Origin: JBDSWU01 sp038230395
Lineage (GTDB): Bacteria > Patescibacteriota > Saccharimonadia > Saccharimonadales > UBA4665
Direction of reading: 5' to 3'
Assembly (NCBI GenBank): GCA_038230395.1
Contig: JBBRNI010000006.1
Location: 1 to 64,000 of the forward strand
DNA length: 64,000 nt
Shown here: one piece after another, positions 42,578 to 49,951 of the stretch
Layout of the letters: each line of letters opens with the position of its first letter
Numbering within the stretch: position 1 is the stretch's first letter
Translations under genes and position numbers: made by a program
Notes under the pieces: generated by a model
Seen by the model: the letters and a program-made list of their open reading frames with translations, nothing else
Told to the model about the DNA's origin: nothing
Databases searched by the model: none

Positions 42578-42952
42578 TTATTTCTTTTTAGCTGGTGCTT
42601 TTTTGGCGACTGGCTTCTTGGCAGCAGCTGGTTTCTTGGCCGGAGCGGCTTTTTTGGCGACGACTTTTTTAGGAGCAGCAGCTTTCTTTGGAGCAGCTTT
42701 GGCGGGCTTGACGCCAGCAGCCTTAGCTTTGAGCGCAGCTTGCTTCTTGAGGCGAGCAGCTTTGTTCTTGTGGATGACGCCTTTTTTGACGGCTTTGTCG
42801 AGGTTACTCTGGGCTGCCGAGTGACCTGCAGCGCTTGGTTTGCGGACAAAAGCTTTGAGGGCGCTTCTGAGGCTTCGCTTGGTTTTGCTGTTGCGAACCG
42901 CGGCTTTTTTGGACGTTTTGACGCGCTTTTTGGCGGATTTGATGATTGGCAT
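42578..42952 (-). CDS. rpsT: Ribosomal protein bS20 with a histone-like C-terminal tail
   Basis: 124 residues. Residues 1-82 are bS20 (MPIIKSAKKRVKTSKKAAVR, SNLDKAVKKGVIHKNKAARL); the remaining 40 residues are a Lys/Ala/Pro repeat (AAPKKAAAPKKVVAKKAAP) like histone H1 tails. bS20 is usually about 85-90 residues. The frame is open upstream to 43075, but the ATG at 42952 after AAGGA matches the family start. bS20 binds 16S rRNA early in 30S assembly. Confidence 0.93.
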   Translation of the reverse strand: MPIIKSAKKRVKTSKKAAVRNSKTKRSLRSALKAFVRKPSAAGHSAAQSNLDKAVKKGVIHKNKAARLKKQAALKAKAAGVKPAKAAPKKAAAPKKVVAKKAAPAKKPAAAKKPVAKKAPAKKK

Positions 42953-43165
42953 TCTTGTAATTCCTTTTAGCTTATGCTTATTTGTAGCTCGCAAATAACT
43001 ATAGCGGGGTGTTGTGGATTTGTAAAGTGATGTACAGTGACCAGCAGGCAAGTTGTGCATAATAATTCTCGACAAGCGTTAGCGGGTATGATATTTTAGA
43101 AACAAGAATGCTAGCTTCAATCGGTTGGTACTTCAAACAAAAATTCAAAAACAAACCAAAAAATT

Positions 43166-45136
43166 ATGGATAACACCGAAACCAATCCCAAACTCCAGCT
43201 CGTCGAGAAGCTCAAAGCTGCCAACTATATATTGGTGACGGTTGGACGTAACCCGTCCGTTGACCAGCTCGCGTCGTTAATTGGTTTGACATTGTTGCTC
43301 AACAAGGCCGGTAAGCATGCCGCCGCCGTCTTTAGCGGTGAAGTTCCTTCGACTCTAGAGTTTCTGAAACCTGAAGAAACTATTGAAAAAACAACTGATA
43401 GTCTTCGCGATTTTATTATCGCGCTCGATAAGTCCAAAGCTGACAAGTTGCGCTACAAGGTCGAAGACGATGTAGTCCGCATCTTCATTACACCTTACAA
43501 AACTTCAATTTCAAAAGATGATTTAGAGTTTAGTCAGGGTGATTTTAATGTAGATGTTGTAGTGGCTCTTGGTGTCATTAACCAGGAAGATCTTGATGAG
43601 GTTATTATTTCGCACGGGCGAATTTTGCACGATGCGACTGTTGCTACTGTTAATATCTCAAGTGAAGGTGACCTAGGCAGCATCCATTGGCAAAACCCGA
43701 AAGCTAGTAGTCTAAGTGAAATGATGACTGATCTCGCTCGCCTCATGGGTGCTGACATGGTTGATAACCAGATCGCCACCGCGCTATTAACAGGTATTGT
43801 TGCCGAAACGGATCGCTTTAGTAACGAAAAAACTACTGCTGAGGTTATGTCAGCCAGCGCAGTGCTCATGGCAGCTGGCGCCAACCAGCAACTAGTTGCT
43901 ACTCAGTTAGAGCAGCCCGCAGCTCCTCCAGAAGTACAGGGAGATAGCCACGATACTGATACTAGTTGGAATCAACAATCTGATGACGGTGCTGAATCCG
44001 CTCCTGCAGTACCTTCTCAGCCCGAAGAAGTCCCAATCGCCGAAGATCCACAGAACGAAGATGGCTCAATCGAAATTGAGCATAATCCTGAAGACACTCA
44101 AGATGATCATAATGTTCAAGACCATCAAGAAGAGCCCAAAAACGATGACACAGCAGATGGTTTTGTTGTCGAGCCACCCAAAGCACCAGCAAACGATAAC
44201 TTCAATATGCCCATTCAATCTGACGAGGAACAGTCATTATCCCCAGAAGCTGAGCTGCCGTCACTGGATCACATGTCAGGTGGCTCAAAACTTATTACCG
44301 AACCGCCAACACTGGGCGGTCAACTGACTGCCAACTCGCAGGTTGAGGCTCTCGAGCCAAGTGGTGACCCACTGAGTGTCCGACCAAATGGTGGTCAAGA
44401 CACCTTACTGACCCGTGGTGAGCCAATGGCGACAATGGCTTCTCTGGAAGCAGAAGTAGCGGTTGCTGCTGATCCACAACCAGCTCCTGCGGTTGAACAG
44501 ATGATGCCCCCTGTACCATTACCAGCGCCTGTGCCAGAACCCGCTCAACAGCCACATCAAATGATTACAGGCCTGACGCCACCACCACCTGCATGGGTCA
44601 CGCCGCTCGATAATCCGCTCGATCTTCCTTCGTTAACGGATCCAGCCAATCAAACGCTAGCTGATTTAGAGAAGGCTGCGCATGAAATCCCAGCTTCAGT
44701 TGATACCGCCCGCGACGAAGTTATGAAGGCCCTAAACAGCGATGCCTCACAACCCCTAGAACCGGTACAAGCACTAAATGCTCAGCCAATGTTTGATGCT
44801 TTACACAACCCTGAACCAGCCGCTGTAGTAGACCCTCCTTCTCAGCCTGTAGCCTTACCAGCAATGGAGCCAAATCCTGCTTTTGCTGAGACAATGCAAC
44901 AGCAAATCCCATCGTTGCCTCTGCCGCCTAGCTCTGCTAGCCCGGCAGCTGACTCAGCCAGTGTTGCTTTCAACCCAGCTGCCTTTGGAATTAGTGGGGA
45001 GCCTGGTGCCAGCATCCCTGGGACGCCAGCTGTTTTGAGTCCAGCACCTCAAGTAATTGACCCGAACGCTGCGCCGCCGGTGCCACCACCAATTCCGTTC
45101 AATTTCGGGACCCCACAAGCGCCGCCACAAGCCTAG
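43166..45136 (+). CDS. DHH-like phosphoesterase domain with a long disordered tail
   Basis: 656 residues. Residues about 1-255 resemble the DHH/nanoRNase fold (YILVTVGRNPSVDQLASLIGLTLLLNKAGK, VVVALGVINQEDLD, TALLTGIVAETDRFSNEKTT), but the DHH triad and the usual DxD of motif I are not present, so catalysis is doubtful. Residues about 256-656 are Pro/Glu/Gln/Asp-rich low complexity, probably disordered. The leader is A-rich with no Shine-Dalgarno sequence. TruB follows 18 bases after the stop, with its own -10 box. CPR genomes often carry such long-tailed DHH proteins (general recollection). Confidence 0.7.
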   Translation: MDNTETNPKLQLVEKLKAANYILVTVGRNPSVDQLASLIGLTLLLNKAGKHAAAVFSGEVPSTLEFLKPEETIEKTTDSLRDFIIALDKSKADKLRYKVEDDVVRIFITPYKTSISKDDLEFSQGDFNVDVVVALGVINQEDLDEVIISHGRILHDATVATVNISSEGDLGSIHWQNPKASSLSEMMTDLARLMGADMVDNQIATALLTGIVAETDRFSNEKTTAEVMSASAVLMAAGANQQLVATQLEQPAAPPEVQGDSHDTDTSWNQQSDDGAESAPAVPSQPEEVPIAEDPQNEDGSIEIEHNPEDTQDDHNVQDHQEEPKNDDTADGFVVEPPKAPANDNFNMPIQSDEEQSLSPEAELPSLDHMSGGSKLITEPPTLGGQLTANSQVEALEPSGDPLSVRPNGGQDTLLTRGEPMATMASLEAEVAVAADPQPAPAVEQMMPPVPLPAPVPEPAQQPHQMITGLTPPPPAWVTPLDNPLDLPSLTDPANQTLADLEKAAHEIPASVDTARDEVMKALNSDASQPLEPVQALNAQPMFDALHNPEPAAVVDPPSQPVALPAMEPNPAFAETMQQQIPSLPLPPSSASPAADSASVAFNPAAFGISGEPGASIPGTPAVLSPAPQVIDPNAAPPVPPPIPFNFGTPQAPPQA

Positions 45137-45154
45137 GCTGTTACACTATAAGCC

Positions 45155-45877
45155 ATGCAAGGCTTACTACTCGTTGATAAACCAGCAGGATGGACTTCGT
45201 TTGACGTCGTTAATTACGTGCGCCGAATAGTCGCGGGCCTAGAAGGCAAGAAGCCCAAAAATTGTAAAGTTGGGCATACCGGCACACTGGATCCATTTGC
45301 CACCGGACTATTAGTATTATTAATAGGTAAAGACTACACCCGAAGGGCTGGCGAGTTATCTAAGCTCGACAAAACTTACGAGGCATTGGCTGAACTTGGT
45401 CGAGTTAGCACTACCGGGGATCCAGAAGGTGAGCTGAGTGTATACAGCGACCAAATCGTTGACCCTGCCAGCCCGTTCACGACAGCTCCAACTACACCTG
45501 AAGTCGAAGCGGTGCTACAGCAGTTTATTGGAGAGATTAGCCAAGTCCCGCCAGCCTATTCAGCCATTAAGGTCAACGGTGTGCGGGCCTACAAACTGGC
45601 CCGTGATGGCAAAGAAGTGGTCATCGAAGCCCGCAAAACTACTATCCATTCGATTGAGCTTATTAATTACATTTACCCTGATGTAGCCTTTCGTACGTCT
45701 GTAAGCAGCGGTACCTACATTCGTACCCTCGTCGAAGACTTTGGCGCCGCACTAGGCACCGGCGCCTACACTGCCGAGCTTCGCCGCACCAGTGTCGGCA
45801 AGTACTCGATCGACGATGCTATCGCAGTCGAGGGCATGACCCCCGATCTCCTCGAATCTCACCTTCAAACCTTTTAG
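45155..45877 (+). CDS. truB: tRNA pseudouridine(55) synthase
   Basis: 240 residues. Makes pseudouridine 55 in the T-loop of tRNAs. GLLLVDKPAGWTSFDVV, the catalytic Asp in GHTGTLDPFATGLL, VPPAYSAIKVNGVRAYKLAR and SSGTYIRTLVEDFG are all canonical. It lacks a C-terminal PUA domain, as in short bacterial forms. TACACT (45142-45147) ends seven bases before the ATG. Confidence 0.97.
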   Translation: MQGLLLVDKPAGWTSFDVVNYVRRIVAGLEGKKPKNCKVGHTGTLDPFATGLLVLLIGKDYTRRAGELSKLDKTYEALAELGRVSTTGDPEGELSVYSDQIVDPASPFTTAPTTPEVEAVLQQFIGEISQVPPAYSAIKVNGVRAYKLARDGKEVVIEARKTTIHSIELINYIYPDVAFRTSVSSGTYIRTLVEDFGAALGTGAYTAELRRTSVGKYSIDDAIAVEGMTPDLLESHLQTF

Positions 45878-45945
45878 ATTTAATCTTTTTGAGGCATTCG
45901 TAAGAAGTGGCTGAGACAGAACCTTAAATAGTATATAAAGCGATT

Positions 45946-45980
45946 GGTATGAAAGTACTCATCTGTAGTACTTTCATACC
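45946..45980. promoter_or_regulatory. Perfect 14-bp inverted repeat directly before an RHH gene
   Basis: GGTATGAAAGTACT (45946-45959), a 7-base loop and AGTACTTTCATACC (45967-45980), ending at the base before the ATG at 45981. A TATAAA-like -10 lies at about 45933-45938. As DNA it is a candidate autoregulatory operator; as RNA it would put a strong hairpin across the ribosome landing site. Confidence 0.7.
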
Positions 45981-46334
45981 ATGACTAAGCAAGAACGCAT
46001 ACAAGTGCCGCTCGAGCCTGAGCTGCGTGAGTCGATAGAGGCAAAAGCGCGAAGCCTAGGTTTTGATTCCGCGCAAGCGTATTTGCGCGTAATCATAAAA
46101 GCTGAAGTTGAGGGTCGTAAACTATATTTTGACGAACCAATACTCGAAGAGGCTAGCCGCATGGCCGTACAGGTAATCACCGCACAATTCCATGAGCACT
46201 TATTAGCTGTCCTCAATGATCACTTACCGCGGTTTACGACTATGGACCAAGCCCTTGCATACATTAGTAGCCGGTTTCGGCGTCAGCAGGGCATTGTGAC
46301 CATAGAGTCATGGGGCTTAGAAACGAATGACTGA
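45981..46334 (+). CDS. Ribbon-helix-helix-like DNA-binding protein
   Basis: 117 residues. The N-terminal 45 residues (KQERIQVPLEPELRESIEAK, ARSLGFDSAQAYLRVIIKAE) look like a ribbon-helix-helix domain of the CopG/RelB sort; the rest is helical and could dimerise or bind a partner. No toxin gene lies beside it (rpsO follows), so it is more likely a stand-alone autoregulated repressor. The palindrome at 45946-45980 abuts its start codon. Confidence 0.65.
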   Translation: MTKQERIQVPLEPELRESIEAKARSLGFDSAQAYLRVIIKAEVEGRKLYFDEPILEEASRMAVQVITAQFHEHLLAVLNDHLPRFTTMDQALAYISSRFRRQQGIVTIESWGLETND

Positions 46335-46350
46335 TAGGTTGCTATTAGGG

Positions 46351-46379
46351 TTGCAATAGAGGCGCTGATCTGTTAATAT
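46351..46379 (+). promoter_or_regulatory. rpsO promoter, predicted leaderless
   Basis: TTGCAA (46351-46356), 17 bases, TAATAT (46374-46379), then eight bases to the ATG at 46388. No Shine-Dalgarno sequence fits in this space. Confidence 0.55.
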
Positions 46380-46387
46380 GTACCCAT

Positions 46388-46654
46388 ATGATCACAACTG
46401 AAAAGAAAACCGCGGCTATCAAAGGCTCGCAAGCACACGACAAAGACACGGGTGGCTCAAGCGCACAAGTAGCTGTGCTGACTGAGCGCATCAAAGAATT
46501 AACCGAGCACCTCAAAATCAACAAGCATGATTTTATGGCTCGCCGTGGTTTGTTACAGATGGTTGGCAAGCGCCGCCGTTTGCTACGCTACATTGCTGCT
46601 CGTGACAGTCAGTCTTACGTCGAACTGATTCAAAAACTCGGCATCCGCCGCTAA
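46388..46654 (+). CDS. rpsO: Ribosomal protein uS15
   Basis: 88 residues. Binds 16S rRNA early in 30S assembly. DTGGSSAQVAVLTERIKELT, HLKINKHDFMARRGLLQMVG and KRRRLLRYI are canonical. The predicted transcript is leaderless. It is followed by a hairpin (46658-46695) and then pnp, conserving the rpsO-pnp order of many bacteria. Confidence 0.97.
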   Translation: MITTEKKTAAIKGSQAHDKDTGGSSAQVAVLTERIKELTEHLKINKHDFMARRGLLQMVGKRRRLLRYIAARDSQSYVELIQKLGIRR

Positions 46655-46657
46655 GGT

Positions 46658-46695
46658 GCTTAGACTAGGGTTTCCCCTACAAGGGAAGCCTAAGC
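46658..46695 (+). repeat. Hairpin between rpsO and pnp
   Basis: GCTTAG...CTAAGC encloses GGTTTCCC/GGGAAGCC with a six-base loop. There is no T-run behind it. It may be an attenuator or processing site; in other bacteria the rpsO-pnp intergenic hairpin is cut by an RNase as part of pnp autoregulation (known from E. coli, only analogy here). Confidence 0.5.
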
Positions 46696-46802
46696 TTGTG
46701 CACATTAACCTTTGAGCAGTTTGACTTTGGGCAAAGCAACAGATATATGCGCCATTATAGGCACAAGGCCGCGTAGTATATTTGCACTTTGGTCGAAGTC
46801 GC

Positions 46803-46808
46803 TATAAT
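46803..46808 (+). promoter_or_regulatory. pnp promoter -10 box
   Basis: A perfect TATAAT, with TTGCAC 15 bases upstream (46782-46787) as a possible weak -35. The start would be at about 46815, giving a 25-base leader with AGAGGA as Shine-Dalgarno sequence. Confidence 0.5.
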
Positions 46809-46839
46809 CCGCTTGAATAACAGAAAGATAGAGGACTGA

Positions 46840-48975
46840 ATGAGTCAAACTATTAACCCCTTTGGTAAAGACATTGTCACAGTCGAAACAGATTTTTGTG
46901 GCCGCAAACTAAGTTTAGAGGTCAACCGAGTCGGCTTCCGCACCAGCGGTAGTGTGCTTGTTCGCTACGGCGATACGGTCGTACTTGGTACGGCTATGGT
47001 CAGCCCGAACCGCTTGAGTGGTTTCGACTATTTTCCGTTAAGTATTGACTATGAAGAACGCTTTTACGCAGCTGGTAAGATCAGTGGTAGCCGCTATGTC
47101 AAGCGCGAAGGTCGCCCCTCTGATGAAGCTATTCTGATTGGTCGTTTAATTGATCGCCCAATACGACCTCTTTGGCCAAAAGGCTACAGGCACGAGGTGC
47201 AAGGCGTGGCTACCGTGCTTAGTATGGATCCAGCGTTTCGCCCTGATATGATTGCTATGATCGCTATGTCGGCAGCATTCATGCTGAGCGGCGCACCTTA
47301 TGATGGACCCGTAGCAGGGCTCCGTGTTGGTTACAACAGTGATGGTAAGCTCGAAGCATTTTTGTCAGCCGATCAATTAGAAGAAGGTGGTCTCGACCTC
47401 GTCGTTGCCGGCACCAAAGACGCCATTATGATGGTTGAAGCAGGAGCTAAAGAAGTAACCGAAGAACAGATTGCCGAAGCCCTGACATTTGCCCAAAAAG
47501 CCATGCAGCCAGCGATAGCCCTACAGGCGGAGCTCGTTAAGAAGCTGGGTGTTACCAAGAAAGAGTTTGAGCTTGATTTGCCAAACGAAGACATCCAGAA
47601 GGCCGTTGATGATTGGCTTGAGGGTAAACTGGGCGAAGACTTACGATTGCCGTACCCAGAACGAAATGTCCTAGTCCAAACGCTGCGAGATCAGATGCAT
47701 GACTACTTTAACGAGCAGATGGACACCGAGTACGCCATTGATCGCCGCACCTACGACGACGCTTTCACTTCAGCCGTGCACAAGGACGTCCGTAAGGGCA
47801 TTATTGAGCACGGTGTTCGCCCTGATGGTCGTAAGTTTACTGAGGTCCGTCAACTGAGTCACGAAGTTGGCTTTTTGCCACGAGCCCATGGCTCTAGTCT
47901 GTTTACCCGCGGCATGACTCAAGGTATGAACATCGTTACCTTAGCGCCTTTAAGCTTTTCACAATCTATAGACACCATGGAGCGCAACACCGAAAAACGC
48001 TACATGCACCATTACAATGCCCCTGGCTACACAGTAGGTGAAGTTAAGCGCCTTGGCAGTCCTGGTCGCCGCGAAATCGGCCACTCATACTTAGCCGAAC
48101 GGGCTCTGCAATCTGTTATCCCAGACGAAGAGACATTTCCGTACGCCATTAGAAGCGTCACCGAGATAATGTCCCAGAATGGTTCAACATCTATGGCTGC
48201 TACGTGTTCTGCCTGCCTGGCGTTGATGGACGCTGGCGTGCCTTTAAAAGCCCCTGTGAGCGGAATCGCTATGGGTCTGATCATGGACGGCGACAAGCCA
48301 ATCATCCTTACCGATATTGCAGACGCCGAAGACTTTGCTGGTGACATGGACTTCAAGACCGCTGGTACCGCCAAAGGGATAACAGCGCTGCAAATGGACA
48401 TGAAAGTACATGGTCTGCCTGTAGAGATATTAACCAAAGCGTTAGTTGAAGGACGCACCGGCCGTGCCCACATCCTGAATAGCATGCTCGAAACGCTGGC
48501 CGCACCACGAGCCGAGATGAGCCCCTACGCGCCACGCGTCGAGTCCATCAAAATCAACCCTGAGAAAATCCGTGAAGTGATTGGTAAAGGTGGTGAAACT
48601 ATTCAGAAGATTACCGCAGAAACCGGTACGACTATCGACATCAAAGAAGACGGTACTGTTATGATCGCTAGCCCTGACGTGGAGAGCATTACCGCTGCTA
48701 AGCAGTGGATCCGCAGTATCACAGACGACCCAGAAGTCGGCACTATTTACACCGACCGCCCAGTAGTCAGTGTCATGGACTTTGGCGCTTTTGTCAGCAT
48801 TATGCCAGGCAAAGATGGCCTAGTTCACATTAGTGAAATCTCTGAAGAGCGCATCGAAAAGACTAGTGATGTCTTGAAAGAGGGTGATTTGGTCACCGTA
48901 AAGCTAATCGCTATTGATGACCGGGGTCGACTACAACTTTCTATGAAAGCCGCCGCCCGCGAGCTAAAAAGCTAA
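46840..48975 (+). CDS. pnp: Polyribonucleotide nucleotidyltransferase (PNPase)
   Basis: 711 residues. Phosphorolytic 3'-5' exoribonuclease. Two RNase PH domains (the second with TRGMTQGMNIVTLAPLSFSQ and TSMAATCSACLALMDAGVP), then the KH domain (IREVIGKGGETIQKITAETG, about 570-625) and S1 domain (MDFGAFVSIMPGKDGLVHIS, about 645-705). AGAGGA precedes the ATG. Repeat family B copy 1 begins one base after its stop. Confidence 0.98.
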   Translation: MSQTINPFGKDIVTVETDFCGRKLSLEVNRVGFRTSGSVLVRYGDTVVLGTAMVSPNRLSGFDYFPLSIDYEERFYAAGKISGSRYVKREGRPSDEAILIGRLIDRPIRPLWPKGYRHEVQGVATVLSMDPAFRPDMIAMIAMSAAFMLSGAPYDGPVAGLRVGYNSDGKLEAFLSADQLEEGGLDLVVAGTKDAIMMVEAGAKEVTEEQIAEALTFAQKAMQPAIALQAELVKKLGVTKKEFELDLPNEDIQKAVDDWLEGKLGEDLRLPYPERNVLVQTLRDQMHDYFNEQMDTEYAIDRRTYDDAFTSAVHKDVRKGIIEHGVRPDGRKFTEVRQLSHEVGFLPRAHGSSLFTRGMTQGMNIVTLAPLSFSQSIDTMERNTEKRYMHHYNAPGYTVGEVKRLGSPGRREIGHSYLAERALQSVIPDEETFPYAIRSVTEIMSQNGSTSMAATCSACLALMDAGVPLKAPVSGIAMGLIMDGDKPIILTDIADAEDFAGDMDFKTAGTAKGITALQMDMKVHGLPVEILTKALVEGRTGRAHILNSMLETLAAPRAEMSPYAPRVESIKINPEKIREVIGKGGETIQKITAETGTTIDIKEDGTVMIASPDVESITAAKQWIRSITDDPEVGTIYTDRPVVSVMDFGAFVSIMPGKDGLVHISEISEERIEKTSDVLKEGDLVTVKLIAIDDRGRLQLSMKAAARELKS

Positions 48976-49079
48976 TGAGAATGCACATTTTGATCGATAA
49001 CTTCCGTTCCGATGCTCACCGTACTTTTAGTACGGCTGTGCTTCGGTACTCAGTTTTCAACCAAACTGCACTATTCTCA
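48976..49079 (+). repeat. Hairpin repeat, family B, copy 1 (behind pnp)
   Basis: An imperfect large inverted repeat with outer arms TGAGAAT/ATTCTCA and an inner perfect hairpin CCGTACTTTTAGTACGG (49019-49035). It shares with copy 2 the right flank TACTCA...CCAAACTGCACT and the left TGCA...TTTG. It starts immediately after the pnp stop codon. Confidence 0.8.
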
Positions 49080-49105
49080 GCAGCTCTTCCAGTCAGAGAT
49101 GATAC

Positions 49106-49318
49106 ATGATAAACAAGCTTGATCGCTGGCACAAATCATCGACTGGATACGCGGTTTTTGCATTGCTGGAGTTGGGCATGAGCTACGTCTTCGCTAGTTT
49201 CACAATCGATAAAGGGAACCCGTGGGACTTTATATTTGCCGTATTGTTCCTAGTCGGGGCCATTCAAAATTTTGTACAACTCATAAAGAAACTACAGCAT
49301 GCGCCAACTAGAAAGTAA
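49106..49318 (+). CDS. Small two-helix membrane protein
   Basis: 70 residues with two hydrophobic helices (about 14-32 and 40-58) and a basic C-terminal tail (KKLQHAPTRK). Not recognised. It lies between pnp and the uracil-DNA glycosylase gene and stops six bases before the latter, so the two are probably co-transcribed. Confidence 0.65.
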   Translation: MINKLDRWHKSSTGYAVFALLELGMSYVFASFTIDKGNPWDFIFAVLFLVGAIQNFVQLIKKLQHAPTRK

Positions 49319-49324
49319 TTTATA

Positions 49325-49927
49325 ATGCCAACTAATCAGCAGCAGTTAGACGCACTTGCTCAGCAGATTATTGATGACCAGGTGACGCTTGAGCTGGCGG
49401 AGCAGGCGACACAATTAGTGTTTGGTGAGGGGAATCCGGAGGCTGAGGTGGTACTGATCGGTGAAGCGCCGGGCAAAAATGAAGATCTGCAAGGTATTCC
49501 GTTTGTCGGTGCGTCTGGCAAGTTTCTGAATGAAATGCTTGAAATGATTGGCATGAAGCGGGAAGATATTTATATTACGAATATTGTAAAATATCGTCCC
49601 CCAGATAACCGGGATCCAACCCCTGCCGAAAAGAAAGCCTTTTTGCCATATTTGCAGAGCCAGTTAGAAGTTATTCAGCCTAAAGTTGTCGTCACCCTCG
49701 GACGTCACAGCATGAATTGCTTCCTACCGGATTTACAAATAAGTCAGGTCCACGGCCAACCTAAGCGTGTCAAACTGAGTCTTAAAGCGGACTCTGATGA
49801 CACACTTACGGTCGTTATCCTGCCTTTGTATCACCCGGCCGCAGCCTTATATAATCCGCTGCAAAGGCAAACGCTGATTGATGATTTTAATCTCATCCCA
49901 GCAATCATTAATAAAGTAAATAAATAA
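49325..49927 (+). CDS. Uracil-DNA glycosylase of the family 4/5 type, lacking Fe-S cysteines
   Basis: 200 residues. GEAPGKNEDLQGIPFVGASG (motif 1), NIVKYRPPDNRDPTPAE, VVTLGRHSMNCF and LYHPAAALYNP (motif 2 with catalytic-site His) define the family. Family 4 enzymes normally carry four Cys for a 4Fe-4S cluster; here none is left: the N-terminal CxxC region reads IIDDQVTLELAEQ, the VKC position is Tyr and the later Cys is Ala/Phe (KKAFLPY). It removes uracil from DNA. No Shine-Dalgarno sequence was seen. Confidence 0.9.
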   Translation: MPTNQQQLDALAQQIIDDQVTLELAEQATQLVFGEGNPEAEVVLIGEAPGKNEDLQGIPFVGASGKFLNEMLEMIGMKREDIYITNIVKYRPPDNRDPTPAEKKAFLPYLQSQLEVIQPKVVVTLGRHSMNCFLPDLQISQVHGQPKRVKLSLKADSDDTLTVVILPLYHPAAALYNPLQRQTLIDDFNLIPAIINKVNK

Positions 49928-49951
49928 TTATCTCTAAAATAAGGAGAATTA

